A DNA stretch of 64,000 nt from Vibrio maritimus (GTDB taxonomy: Bacteria; Pseudomonadota; Gammaproteobacteria; Enterobacterales; Vibrionaceae): contig NZ_CP090439.1 of assembly GCF_021441885.1 (NCBI RefSeq), positions 310,001 through 374,000 of the forward strand, written 5' to 3'. Shown here in pieces: positions 24,920 through 34,625 of this stretch. A model generated the notes under the pieces. That model had not been told where the DNA came from. It ran no database searches and saw nothing but the letters and a program-made list of their open reading frames with translations. The position numbers and the translations under genes were made by a program. Every line of letters begins with the position of its first letter. Within the stretch, counting starts at the first letter, position 1.

Positions 24920-27900
24920 ATGAAGGTTATTCACGCCATAACGAATACTCGGCTTCTGATTCTCATCACTGCACTGCTCATTGTGAGTGGCTTTGCGGCT
25001 TTTTCCTCTTTGCCGCGTGCCGAAGACCCCATCATCAGTAACCGATTTGCCAATGTCACCACCAGCTTTCCCGGCGCTAGTGCAGAGCGAGTAGAAACAC
25101 TCGTTACTGAAGTCGTTGAGAACAAGCTACGTGAACTGAGCGAAGTTAAGCTGCTCACCTCTACCTCCAGACCTGGTGTCTCTATTGTCACCATCGAGCT
25201 CAAGGATGAAATCACAGAGCCAGATCCTGTGTGGTCAAAGGCCAGAGACAAGCTCTCGGATGTCGAGCCTTTCCTGCCTTCAGGAACGGCCCCTCCCGAT
25301 CTTGATAGTGACCACACCTATGCCTTCACCGTTATCACTGCATTAACTTGGGCAGGCCCAGGTGACGTCGATGTTTTAACTTTGGGGCGCTACGCCAAAG
25401 AGTTGGCTAAAAGACTTCGAACCCTCTCAGGTACGGAGTTCGTTGATGAGTACGCGATGCCTGAAGAAGAGATTCAGGTCAACTTAAGGACCGCAGACAC
25501 CGCTGCATTTGGATCTTCAAGCATCCAAATAGGTGATAGCTTAAGTGGTGCAGATGCGAAAAACTCCGCGGGACAGCTCGTCAGTCATTTTTCTCGGTTT
25601 GGACTAGAAATAGAGTCTGAACTTGACTCTATAGAGCGTATTAAGCAGGTGCCATTGGTTGTCGCTAAAAACGGTCATATCATTCGAGTTGAGGACATTG
25701 CAACGGTCACTCGAAGCCAGAAAACACCAGAAAGTGAAGTTGCCATTATCGATGGTGAGCCTGGCGTGATCGTTGCTGCGAGAATGGAGCCAACACTTCG
25801 AGTTGATCAATGGACAGCTCGCGCTAAAGCCACTATTGAGAGTTTTGAACGAGATCTTCCAAGCAACGTAAACGTCACCATCTTATTTGACCAGCAAGGC
25901 TACACCACGACTCGCCTCGTCGACTTGGGTGAAAGCCTGCTTATCGGTTTTACGCTGATCCTCATCGTGCTCTTTATCACTCTTGGTGTTCGAGCCGCAA
26001 TACTTGTCGCCATCGCTCTCCCCCTCACCTGCATGCTTACGCTGTCATTGATGAAAATGACCGCGATCCCAATCAATCAGATGTCAGTGACAGGCTTGAT
26101 CGTTGCGCTGGGCATTATGGTCGACAACGCCGTGGTTATGGTCGATACCATCCAAAGTTATCGACTCAAGGGGCAGGCTAGGCTAGAGGCGACAATGAAT
26201 GCCATCTCGCATTTATGGGTTCCGCTGTTAGGCTCAACGCTCACCACCATTCTCGCCTTTGCTCCAATCTTCCTAATGCCCGGCGCCACAGGTGAGTTTG
26301 TTGGTGCCATTGCGATTACGGTGTCATTCTCACTCGTCGGTTCCTATATTTTATCTCACACGGTAATAGCGGGATTTGCGACAATGCTATTACCTAGTCA
26401 CGCATCCGGTGACCATTGGTATAACACGGGATTGCGTATACCTGCCTTGACTAAGTGGTTTAGTGAGTCCGTTCGACTGGCGATTAAGCACCCTGCGATA
26501 TCATTATTGTTAGTGTTAACGGTCCCTATTACAGGCTATTGGAGCATATCTCAGCTTACCGAACAGTTCTTCCCGCCATCGGATAGAGACATGTTTGAGG
26601 TTCAGGTATATTTGCCACCTCAAGCAAGTTTGTATGCCACGCAAGCCATAACCGAGGAGGTTGATGCCGTTATCCGCTCTTATGACGGCGTTGAACGTGT
26701 CGATTGGTTGGTAGGCGCTAACTTTCCATCCTTTTACTATAACCTGCAAGCAACGCAAAACAACGCGCCCTATTTCTCGCAGGCGATGGTGAAAATGGAT
26801 AACTTCCAACTCGCCAATGAACTGATTCCAGAGCTACAGACGAGACTTAATAGAGAGTTGCCTGCAGCGCAAATTCTAGTTCGTAAGCTAGAGCAAGGAC
26901 CTCCGTTTAGAGCACCTATTGAGCTGCGTGTGTATGGCGAAAACCTGGATGTACTTAAATCCATTGGTGAAGATGTTCGCCTTATACTCGCTAATACTCC
27001 TCATGTCACTCACACAAGGGAAACACTACAGCCTGGAACACCTAAGGTTTGGCTAAAAGTCGACGAGGATACCGCCAAACTCAATGGTATTTCGCTTAAT
27101 CAATTCGCCAACATGCTACAAGCCACTCTTGTGGGCAGAGAAACGGGCTCAGTCACTGAGGGCTCTGAGTCGATTCCAATCAGGGTACGAGTCGCAAATG
27201 AAGAGCGTGAAAATCTCTCTCACCTTGGTAATCTGCGTTTACCTATCTCTTCAGAGGTATACACGACCGGCGTCAGTGTGTCGACGCTCGCTGACCTTGA
27301 GTTAACCACCAGCCGTGGCGCTATCACAAGACGAAATGGCGAACGCGTTAACACAATTGAGGGTTATATTCAGGCAGGTGTGCTTCCACAAACTGTACTT
27401 AATGAATTTCAGACTCGACTCGAGTCTTATAACTTGCCCGCTGGCTATCGCATCGATTTTGGTGGTGAGTCCGCAGAGCGTGATCGCTCCGTCGCCTTAC
27501 TGATCTCAAACATCTCAGTGGTTGTGGTCTTGATGATCTTAGTGGTTGTGATGTCGTTTAACTCATTCAGGCTAAGCTCGATCATCTTTATGGTTGCCGG
27601 TTTAGCGGGCGGTTTAGGTCTGCTCTCTGTTTGGCTGTTTGGCTATCCATTTGGCTTCACCGTGATCATTGCCATGCTCGGTATCATGGGTCTAGCGATC
27701 AATGCCGCGATTGTCATTTTGGCAGAGCTAAGATTAGATAAAGACGCGTCCGAGGGTGATATTGATGCATCGGTCGATGCGGTCATGTCATGCACTCGAC
27801 ACATTACTTCAACAACCATTACGACCGTGGGCGGATTTATGCCATTAATCATTGCAGGCGGTGGTTTCTGGCCCCCATTTGCAGTGGCGATCGCAGGTGG

Positions 27901-27997
27901 TACGGTATTAACCACCTTACTGTCGTTCTACTTTGTCCCCGTCATGTACCGATTAATGGTAAAAAAGCGCAAGCCTCAAATTGTCTCTAGCGCCTAA
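24920..27997 (+). CDS. RND-family multidrug efflux permease
   Basis: A 1,025-residue AcrB-type pump driven by protons. Twelve membrane segments are placed as expected: one near the N-terminus, five at about 335-480, one near 515, five at about 850-1010, with two large periplasmic loops. The proton-relay region of TM4 reads GIMVDNAVVMVD, so the first Asp is kept and the second is Asn, as in many HAE1 relatives outside the AcrB core group. PTR motifs such as FPGASAERVE are typical. It works with the adaptor upstream; substrates cannot be read. Confidence 0.92.
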   Translation: MKVIHAITNTRLLILITALLIVSGFAAFSSLPRAEDPIISNRFANVTTSFPGASAERVETLVTEVVENKLRELSEVKLLTSTSRPGVSIVTIELKDEITEPDPVWSKARDKLSDVEPFLPSGTAPPDLDSDHTYAFTVITALTWAGPGDVDVLTLGRYAKELAKRLRTLSGTEFVDEYAMPEEEIQVNLRTADTAAFGSSSIQIGDSLSGADAKNSAGQLVSHFSRFGLEIESELDSIERIKQVPLVVAKNGHIIRVEDIATVTRSQKTPESEVAIIDGEPGVIVAARMEPTLRVDQWTARAKATIESFERDLPSNVNVTILFDQQGYTTTRLVDLGESLLIGFTLILIVLFITLGVRAAILVAIALPLTCMLTLSLMKMTAIPINQMSVTGLIVALGIMVDNAVVMVDTIQSYRLKGQARLEATMNAISHLWVPLLGSTLTTILAFAPIFLMPGATGEFVGAIAITVSFSLVGSYILSHTVIAGFATMLLPSHASGDHWYNTGLRIPALTKWFSESVRLAIKHPAISLLLVLTVPITGYWSISQLTEQFFPPSDRDMFEVQVYLPPQASLYATQAITEEVDAVIRSYDGVERVDWLVGANFPSFYYNLQATQNNAPYFSQAMVKMDNFQLANELIPELQTRLNRELPAAQILVRKLEQGPPFRAPIELRVYGENLDVLKSIGEDVRLILANTPHVTHTRETLQPGTPKVWLKVDEDTAKLNGISLNQFANMLQATLVGRETGSVTEGSESIPIRVRVANEERENLSHLGNLRLPISSEVYTTGVSVSTLADLELTTSRGAITRRNGERVNTIEGYIQAGVLPQTVLNEFQTRLESYNLPAGYRIDFGGESAERDRSVALLISNISVVVVLMILVVVMSFNSFRLSSIIFMVAGLAGGLGLLSVWLFGYPFGFTVIIAMLGIMGLAINAAIVILAELRLDKDASEGDIDASVDAVMSCTRHITSTTITTVGGFMPLIIAGGGFWPPFAVAIAGGTVLTTLLSFYFVPVMYRLMVKKRKPQIVSSA

Positions 27998-28029
27998 AAC
28001 CAATCAACTAACAAACATTTACTTCATGG

Positions 28030-28056
28030 AAAAACGCCTCAGTCTGAGGCGTTTTT
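28030..28056. terminator. Bidirectional rho-independent terminator
   Basis: AAAAACGCCTCA (28030-28041) pairs with TGAGGCGTTTTT (28045-28056) with a three-base loop, directly after the RND pump. The rest of the 328-base gap up to 28325 holds no supportable gene. Confidence 0.9.
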
Positions 28057-28325
28057 AATACTCCTAAATCACATCGCCACCAAAGGGTGCCCCAACTTAG
28101 TAAACACAAAAGAGAAAAATTATTCACATAATGCGATCGCTTCCAACACAAGCAAAACATACCGACCAGTATTTCTTCACTATTAGTTCTGCTCACCTTT
28201 TCGATTAGAAAATCTCGTGCTCGTAGCCCACATTCTCATACAACGAGAAACATGTAACAAATCTTGTCTGATAAAATAATAATGGATGTATAAACCACTT
28301 AATAGAAATTATTAAGGATAAAATC

Positions 28326-29804
28326 ATGTGGAATAAACTCAACAAATCCATGATGTTCTGTCAGATGATGTTTGGTCTGTCGTTCTATGGCGTTATGGTC
28401 ATTCTTACTCGCTTCTTTCTAGAAAATCTAGATTACAGCGAAGCCGATACAATGATGGTTGTCGGTGCCTTCTCCTCGATCGGGCCACTGTTTGCTATTG
28501 CTGGCGGCTTTATTGCGGATAAATTCTTGGGCGCTTACCGCTCCCTCACTATCGCTTATTTAGGCTTTACCTGCGGCTACGTACTACTTGTACTCGGTGC
28601 TTCGACCGTGAACATTCCAATGAGTCTTGCCGGTATCGCATTAGCCAGTTATGGACGTGGCTTGATGTCTCCTTCTTACCCAAGCCTTTACAAGCGCACG
28701 TTTAAAAGCCAAGAAGACTTTGAGAATGGCTATCCAGTAAACTACTCCGTGAACAATGTAGGCGCACTGCTGGGTCAATATCTGTTCCCTATGTTTGTGC
28801 TTGTCATCGGGTTCTATGGAAGCTTTGCACTGTCGGGCATTTTAGCCTTTGCCGCTCTATTTATGCTATTTACCTTTAGGAAGCAGCTGCAAGGCGTCGG
28901 CACCGACATCGATAAAGCGCCTGTATCGACCGCTAACTGGATCAAATTTGGCATTACTTCCGTGGCAATGATTGGCATGGTGTTTTTCATGTTCTCAAAC
29001 ATGGATATTGGTAAGAACATCGTTTACGCCATCGGCTTAGCCGCTATCGGTTACTTTATCTCTTTGATGTTCAAAGCTGAGAGAGCAGACGCCTTGCGCA
29101 TGGGCACCATTATCATCGTGACCGTGCTAACTACAGCCTTCTTTGTCTACTACGGTCAGATGATGACCTCTATGACCATGGTCACCATCAACACAATGCG
29201 CGGTGATCTATTCGGTCTTATCCCTATTGCACCAGAAGCCTCGATGTCGATGAACCCACTATGGTGTATTGTCGCTGGTCCAGTGATCGCAGCGACCTTC
29301 TCAGGTCTTGAAAAGCGTAATATTCACTTTACCACCGCGACCAAGATCGGCTTCTCATTCATTCTGACGGCAATTGCGTTTGGTATCCTTGCGTTTGCAG
29401 TTAAAAACGTCGGTGAAGACGTAATTATTCGTCCAGAAATCTTCCTAGTAATCCACTTCTTCCAAGCATTTGCTGAAGTGATTGTAGGCTCTCTAGTCGT
29501 TGCCTTTATCCTGTCTGTTGCGCCTAAGCATATTGAGAACTTCTCTGTTAGTCTGTTCTCGGTGGCGATTGCACTATCAGGTATTGTTGGCGCCGTGTTC
29601 TCGACATCGATCGCGGCAGAGAAAGGACAAGAGATCACTCAGGAGTTTGTACAAACCGTCTATGGTGACTATTTCGGAATGCTCACAATGCTCGCTGTTG
29701 TGATGGTTCTGGTAGCCTTGGTCTCTTCCATCGCTATTCGTAAAATGCTCGCCGCCGCAGACGAGCATCAGCCGGAAGTGGAGCTTACGGAAGCAGAAGG
29801 CTAG
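28326..29804 (+). CDS. POT/PTR2-family transporter lacking the ExxER motif
   Basis: A 492-residue major-facilitator protein of the proton-dependent oligopeptide transporter branch, with about 12-14 helices. The second-helix signature GGFIADKFLGAYRSL is well kept. In helix 1 the proton-coupling ExxERFxYYG is replaced by QMMFGLSFYG, so both glutamates and the arginine are lost. Coupling or substrate may therefore differ from DtpA-type peptide carriers. AAGGA precedes the ATG, and a terminator follows. Substrate unknown. Confidence 0.8.
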   Translation: MWNKLNKSMMFCQMMFGLSFYGVMVILTRFFLENLDYSEADTMMVVGAFSSIGPLFAIAGGFIADKFLGAYRSLTIAYLGFTCGYVLLVLGASTVNIPMSLAGIALASYGRGLMSPSYPSLYKRTFKSQEDFENGYPVNYSVNNVGALLGQYLFPMFVLVIGFYGSFALSGILAFAALFMLFTFRKQLQGVGTDIDKAPVSTANWIKFGITSVAMIGMVFFMFSNMDIGKNIVYAIGLAAIGYFISLMFKAERADALRMGTIIIVTVLTTAFFVYYGQMMTSMTMVTINTMRGDLFGLIPIAPEASMSMNPLWCIVAGPVIAATFSGLEKRNIHFTTATKIGFSFILTAIAFGILAFAVKNVGEDVIIRPEIFLVIHFFQAFAEVIVGSLVVAFILSVAPKHIENFSVSLFSVAIALSGIVGAVFSTSIAAEKGQEITQEFVQTVYGDYFGMLTMLAVVMVLVALVSSIAIRKMLAAADEHQPEVELTEAEG

Positions 29805-29809
29805 ATAAC

Positions 29810-29846
29810 AAAAAGGCTCGCTACACATAAGTCGGCGAGCCTTTTT
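29810..29846. terminator. Bidirectional rho-independent terminator
   Basis: AAAAAGGCTCGC (29810-29821) and GCGAGCCTTTTT (29835-29846) make a 12-bp stem between the POT gene and the convergent cytochrome operon. Confidence 0.9.
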
Positions 29847-29867
29847 GATTTGAACAAGCAGTCACTA

Positions 29868-32024
29868 TCAATTCACATTGATGCGTGTATCTCTCTGGTC
29901 ATACATCTCCGGAGTGACGTGCAAGCCTCCCGAATAACCCGCTTTTTCTAGCATTTCTCGAACCTCTCTTACATCGCTCTCAGTGACCGGCTCTTCTCTT
30001 GCCCCTAAGTGCAGTCGCACGAAGGTGATGAGATCTGCCAGCTTTTTATCTGAGAGCACATCTTCGAAGCTCGCCATTGGCATGAAGTTACGATCCTTAT
30101 CGAGGTAAGTTGGCTGAAGCCCTCGAATTGTCACCGCTATTGTATTGAACGGATCACTGTGCATGATTATCCCGTTGTTTAGCAATGTCGGAGCAATCGG
30201 GTCTCGCCCTTTGCCATCCGCACCGTGGCAAGCACCGCATGTTTGGTTGTACGTAGCGTAGATTTCCTCTGCATACGCGGCGTCATCAAACCCTTTTGGC
30301 TGCAAGACAACAGCGGTCTCGCTAATCATGTTGTTGGTATCGCCAGCCAGCAAATAATACGACATAGACTCAATGTCTTCTCGGGTCATCAAACTAAGGC
30401 TATTTTTAATTACATCCGCCATGCCCGCAAAGGCCGTTCCTTTATCTGAATGTCCGGTATGGAGGAAGTCAGTTAATGACTTGAGATCCCAGCCATCAAC
30501 ATAGAGTTCCTCTGCCGTAATATCGGGCGCATTCCATCCGTCGATGAGATTACCCTGAAAGATGCGATCATTATCTAGCGCCTGCGCAATGTTGCGCGGC
30601 GTGTGACATTCTGAACAATGCCCAAGCCCTGCGACCCAATATTTGCCCCTCTGCCACTTATCAACATCCTCCACCTTGCCTTGCAGTTCTGTCGGCAGGT
30701 CGTAGTTCATTGGCGTTCTGTCAGCAAACACAATATCCCAAGCGAGCAAACCCAATCGTATGTTGGCGGGGAACATCATTTCATTGGTGTCATTACGGCG
30801 AGCAACTGCCGCGATAGATTGCATATACTCCCACATATCCCGCATGTCTTGCTCTGTTACGTATTGATATGAGGTAAACGGCATTGCGGGATATAGGTAT
30901 CCATGTTTGCCCTTCCCATCAACCAACGCTGCGCGAAAATCCTCATAATCGTAACTGCCTATCCCTTCAGTCACATGCGGGGTAATGTTGGTCGAGTAGA
31001 TGGTGCCAAATGGCGTGACAAAAGGTAGGCCTCCAGCGAATGGCTCTCCTCCCTCTGCGCTATGACAGGCTACGCAGTCACCGGCGTGGGCGAGATACTC
31101 CCCTCTCGTAACCGCTTCTGCATCTAGAGAGGCAAGTCGTTGGTCACTTTGAAGCCGTGCGTAGGTGATGTAAGCACCGAGCGCTAAAATTTCGTTTTGT
31201 GAAAGCTGCCCACCAAAGGCTGGCATCACGTTATTGAGTCCTGCTCTGATCGTATGTTGGATCTCCTCAATACTGCCTCCGTGTAGCCAGATGTTGTCAG
31301 AGAGGTCAGGTACGCCCGTTTCGGTATTAACCAACCTTCCGTCACCGTGACAAGATGAGCAGGTTTTTATGAACAGCTCTTTACCCAACTCGACTTTCAC
31401 CTCAGGGACATCAGTATGGCGTTGATTCAAAGATGCTAAATAATAAGAGATCTTTGATATTTCATCAGGTCGAAGTACATCTATCCAACCGGGCATCGCA
31501 CCGTTTCGGCCTAACTCAATGGAGTGAATAATCGCCTCATCTGATCCACCGTACATCCATTCATTATCAATAAGGTTTGGGAAATGCTTAGCACCCTGAG
31601 CATTGTCTCTATGGCAAGCGGCACAGTGAGTTTGAAACAACATACGTCCAGACGACACAATCTCGTTGTTGCTAGCAAGCGATACTAGCGAGGTGTCTTG
31701 TACACTTTCAAATTGCTCATCAAGCGAAGTCGATGGACGACTGAGTTTATCTTCGGACTGATCATAATTCATTAGACCAGACCAACTGCCAATTCCTGGG
31801 TAGAAAATGAGATAACCAAACGATATCGCAAACGCAGCAAAATAAGAGACAAACAAAATCTTAGGTGGCGGTGCGTCGTTCTCATCGATACCATCAAAGG
31901 TATCTAACACCTTATCTTTGTCTGCCAAATGATTGCTGCGCCAATACTTAACAATGACGCCGACCATCAGAATAAAGAAAATAATGGTGCAGATAGCTGC
32001 CCACCAGCTCCAGAAGCTACTCAT
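29868..32024 (-). CDS. ccoP: Pentahaem CcoP-triheme cytochrome fusion of a cbb3-type oxidase
   Basis: A 718-residue membrane cytochrome. Residues 1-85 are the N-terminus of CcoP, with two membrane helices (FWSWWAAICTIIFFILMVGV; FAAFAISFGYLIFYPGIG). Residues 120-290 carry the two CcoP haem domains (CAACH 134-138, CSSCH 222-226). From about 300 on there is a second unit like the triheme cytochrome subunit of membrane alcohol, aldehyde and gluconate dehydrogenases (CVACH 317-321, CSECH 470-474, CGACH 596-600). Ordinary CcoP is about 300 residues with two haems. Its start overlaps the CcoO stop by one base. The fused unit suggests electrons could enter the oxidase directly from a periplasmic dehydrogenase; no such dehydrogenase gene is adjacent. 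Confidence 0.88.
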   Translation of the reverse strand: MSSFWSWWAAICTIIFFILMVGVIVKYWRSNHLADKDKVLDTFDGIDENDAPPPKILFVSYFAAFAISFGYLIFYPGIGSWSGLMNYDQSEDKLSRPSTSLDEQFESVQDTSLVSLASNNEIVSSGRMLFQTHCAACHRDNAQGAKHFPNLIDNEWMYGGSDEAIIHSIELGRNGAMPGWIDVLRPDEISKISYYLASLNQRHTDVPEVKVELGKELFIKTCSSCHGDGRLVNTETGVPDLSDNIWLHGGSIEEIQHTIRAGLNNVMPAFGGQLSQNEILALGAYITYARLQSDQRLASLDAEAVTRGEYLAHAGDCVACHSAEGGEPFAGGLPFVTPFGTIYSTNITPHVTEGIGSYDYEDFRAALVDGKGKHGYLYPAMPFTSYQYVTEQDMRDMWEYMQSIAAVARRNDTNEMMFPANIRLGLLAWDIVFADRTPMNYDLPTELQGKVEDVDKWQRGKYWVAGLGHCSECHTPRNIAQALDNDRIFQGNLIDGWNAPDITAEELYVDGWDLKSLTDFLHTGHSDKGTAFAGMADVIKNSLSLMTREDIESMSYYLLAGDTNNMISETAVVLQPKGFDDAAYAEEIYATYNQTCGACHGADGKGRDPIAPTLLNNGIIMHSDPFNTIAVTIRGLQPTYLDKDRNFMPMASFEDVLSDKKLADLITFVRLHLGAREEPVTESDVREVREMLEKAGYSGGLHVTPEMYDQRDTRINVN

Positions 32025-32632
32025 TACAGTCCCTCCTCTGCGGTATCAACACCAAGACTTTGAAGATAATGGATCAATGCCTCGCCTTTGGTCTTGCCTC
32101 TTACTTGCAGTCGGGCATTCGCGATTTCATCTTCGGTGTAAGGCACACCTAATGCACGCAGCGTTTCCATTTTGCCAGTAATGTCATCACCAGAGAGTAC
32201 TTGCTCAAACAGCCAAGGGTACGCTGGCATTATCGAGGTTGGGATGACTCTACGTGGGTCGATAAGGTGAATTTCGTGCCATTGGTCGGAATATTTGCGA
32301 CCTAAGTTCGTGAGATCAGGACCAGTTCGTTTTGAGCCCCACAGGTTTGGAAATTCATAGATGTCGTCAGACTCCTGGTTTGCTCTGCCGTTGCGCTTGG
32401 TCTCCGGCTCCAAAGGGCGCACCATCTGAGTGTGGCACACATGGCACCCTTCACTGATGTAAATATCTCGCCCTGCCACTTCGATTGCGGTCAGTGGTTT
32501 AGCTTGGCTCTCAGCGACTAACTCAGGCGTTCTTAGCAAGTTGGGTAACACCCAAACCAAAATAGAGAAAGAGGCAACGACCGCTGTCGATACAATCAAT
32601 ATGACGAGTGATTTTGTAAAATCCGCATTCAT
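32024..32632 (-). CDS. ccoO: cbb3-type cytochrome oxidase subunit II (monohaem)
   Basis: A 202-residue CcoO: one N-terminal membrane helix (LVILIVSTAVVASFSILVWV), then the haem motif CHVCH in the context EGCHVCHTQMVRPL, followed by WGSKRTGPDLTNLGRKYSDQWH, all hallmarks of the subunit. No CcoQ lies between it and CcoP, and it begins one base after CcoN. The tight spacing shows one transcript and translational coupling. Confidence 0.92.
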   Translation of the reverse strand: MNADFTKSLVILIVSTAVVASFSILVWVLPNLLRTPELVAESQAKPLTAIEVAGRDIYISEGCHVCHTQMVRPLEPETKRNGRANQESDDIYEFPNLWGSKRTGPDLTNLGRKYSDQWHEIHLIDPRRVIPTSIMPAYPWLFEQVLSGDDITGKMETLRALGVPYTEDEIANARLQVRGKTKGEALIHYLQSLGVDTAEEGL

Positions 32633-32633
32633 A

Positions 32634-34043
32634 TCACGCCTCCTTAGTTACAAGAGCAGCAGGTGCTCGCACTGTTTTGTAAAGATTTATCGCCATCAAG
32701 AACAAGCCAAGCACAAATAACGCCCCGCCAAAGAAACGTAGGAATAGCCAAGGCGCTTTAAAGTTCATCGCTTCAACGAAACTATATTGCAACTCACCAT
32801 TCTCACCTTGCGCTAGCCACATAACGCCTTCACCAATACCCGCTACCCAAAGCGCGATGGCGTACAAGGCAACGCCTGCGTGCGCTAACCAAAAATGCCA
32901 CTTAATGAGTCGCGGTGACCATAGCTCTGTCTTGCCCCACAAACGTGGTATGAAGAAGTAAAAAACCGCTATCCCCGACATGCCTACCCAACCCAAGGCA
33001 CCGGAGTGAACATGCCCAATCACCCACTCACTGTTGTGAGCAATCATGTTGAACCAACGGATGGCAAGAAGTGGCCCTTCAAAGGTCGCTAAGCAGTAAT
33101 AGAGAATCGCAGAGAAGAAAAACAGCATGATGTAATCTGTTTTGAGCTTCTGCTTATTTTGTAGCAAGGTCATCGCACTGTTGAACGCCCCCGCCCATGA
33201 GGGAAGCCAGAGGATCAGCGACATCACGATACCTATATTTTGTACCCAGACCGGTACCGAAGAATAGATGAGATGATGCGTGCCCGCCCAAGTGTAGAAG
33301 CCGACCAATCCCCAGAAGTGAATGATGGACAGTCTATATGAGTAGATGGGTCTGTCTGCGACCTTAGGGATGAAGTAATAATTCATCCCAATGACACCTG
33401 CGGTAAGGAGAAAGCCTACTGCATTGTGACCCCACCACCATTGAACAATGGCATCTTGCGCCCCCGCAAACACGGAATAAGACTTCATCAATGACGCTGG
33501 CATCGCAAGGTTGTTCACGATAAAGATCATCGCGATGACGATTATGAACGCTGCGAAGAACCAGTTAGCGACGAAGATATGCTGGACCTTGCGTTTGGCG
33601 ATCGTACCGAAAAACAAAACACCGTACAGCACCCAAACCAGCACGATTAAGAGATCAATCGGCCATTCTAGTTCGGCATACTCTTTAGACGTGGTATAGC
33701 CGAGAGGCAAGGATATCAGTGCAAGAAGCAGAACGAGTTGCCAACCCCAAAACACCATCCAAGATAAGCTTTTATTGAACAGGACGCACTGACAGGTTCG
33801 CTGGACGATGTAGAGGGATGTCCCCATCAAGATGTTGACGACAAAACCGTAAATGACGCCAGAGGTGTGCAAGGGTCTAAGCCGCCCAAACTGAAAATAC
33901 TGAGAGTCGAAGTTTAAGGCTGGCCAATACAACTGCGCCGCCAGAATGACGCCAATAACCATTCCGGCAATAGCCCAGACGAACGAGGCCAGAATGAAAT
34001 AACGAACTACTTTTGTGTCGTATTGAGTCGCCGTGATGTCCAT
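32634..34043 (-). CDS. ccoN: cbb3-type cytochrome oxidase catalytic subunit I
   Basis: A 469-residue haem-copper subunit with about 12 helices. Ligand histidines are in RPLHTSGVIYGF, in the CuB segment WWWGHNAVGF, in GTHHLIYSS and in GHVHSGALGW, so the binuclear centre looks complete. The start at 34043 has GGAG five bases before it; the longer frame to 34121 would overlap the cytochrome c gene. It reduces oxygen to water and pumps protons. Co-transcribed with the small cytochrome c upstream and CcoO downstream. Confidence 0.93.
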   Translation of the reverse strand: MDITATQYDTKVVRYFILASFVWAIAGMVIGVILAAQLYWPALNFDSQYFQFGRLRPLHTSGVIYGFVVNILMGTSLYIVQRTCQCVLFNKSLSWMVFWGWQLVLLLALISLPLGYTTSKEYAELEWPIDLLIVLVWVLYGVLFFGTIAKRKVQHIFVANWFFAAFIIVIAMIFIVNNLAMPASLMKSYSVFAGAQDAIVQWWWGHNAVGFLLTAGVIGMNYYFIPKVADRPIYSYRLSIIHFWGLVGFYTWAGTHHLIYSSVPVWVQNIGIVMSLILWLPSWAGAFNSAMTLLQNKQKLKTDYIMLFFFSAILYYCLATFEGPLLAIRWFNMIAHNSEWVIGHVHSGALGWVGMSGIAVFYFFIPRLWGKTELWSPRLIKWHFWLAHAGVALYAIALWVAGIGEGVMWLAQGENGELQYSFVEAMNFKAPWLFLRFFGGALFVLGLFLMAINLYKTVRAPAALVTKEA

Positions 34044-34053
34044 AGTGGCTCCT

Positions 34054-34398
34054 TCACTGCTTGTCGGCTTCTGTGCCAAGTTTTGAGTAGTAATAAGCGA
34101 TATCGCTGATGTCTTGATCACTGAGCGCGTCAGCTTGCTGCTGCATTAATACCGCCAAGCCTCCGCTGCGTTCTCTGGTTTGATAAGCCTTTAACGATGT
34201 GATGAGGTAGGCCATCTTTTGCCCACGAAGATTCGGGTAAGACTCTATGCTGGATATGCCATTGTCACCATGGCAGGTCATGCAGGTCTTGGATTTTTGT
34301 TCACCAATCTTAAATCGCTCATCTGCAGCGACCAATGGTGATAACACCAGCGACCCTAACGCTAGTTGAAGAGATAGGAGTGTGACGGGTTTGATCAT
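34054..34398 (-). CDS. Small periplasmic cytochrome c (c4/c5/c553-like)
   Basis: A 114-residue class I cytochrome with a signal peptide (ending SPLVAA) and one haem motif CMTCH in SKTCMTCHGDNGISS. The C-terminal LSDQDISDIAYYYSKL is the usual helix that closes the fold, and NLRGQKMAYLI is typical of c4/c553. It is the first gene of the cbb3-type operon; its stop codon overlaps the ribosome site of ccoN. It is probably a soluble electron carrier to the oxidase. Confidence 0.88.
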   Translation of the reverse strand: MIKPVTLLSLQLALGSLVLSPLVAADERFKIGEQKSKTCMTCHGDNGISSIESYPNLRGQKMAYLITSLKAYQTRERSGGLAVLMQQQADALSDQDISDIAYYYSKLGTEADKQ

Positions 34399-34625
34399 AA
34401 TACGCGTCCTTGTTTGGTCAGGATTATGACTGCATAGTTGTCAAAGCATAGGTAGTGGAGACCCGATCAGTCAAAGCGTGCGCGTTCATTGGTTTAACAC
34501 TTGATAGCTTGTTAGCTCCGTGCTCAATACTTCAAGAGGCGCACAAGTTGCTTACGCGCCTACACGTCAAACAGTGCAAATATCGAGCTATTTACTTGAG
34601 AAAAGAGAAGAAATAAGAACTATTT

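Noticed and set aside
24931..25317. 128-residue minus-strand frame in the RND permease
   Set aside because: Ser/Leu/Thr-rich shadow frame of a conserved gene.
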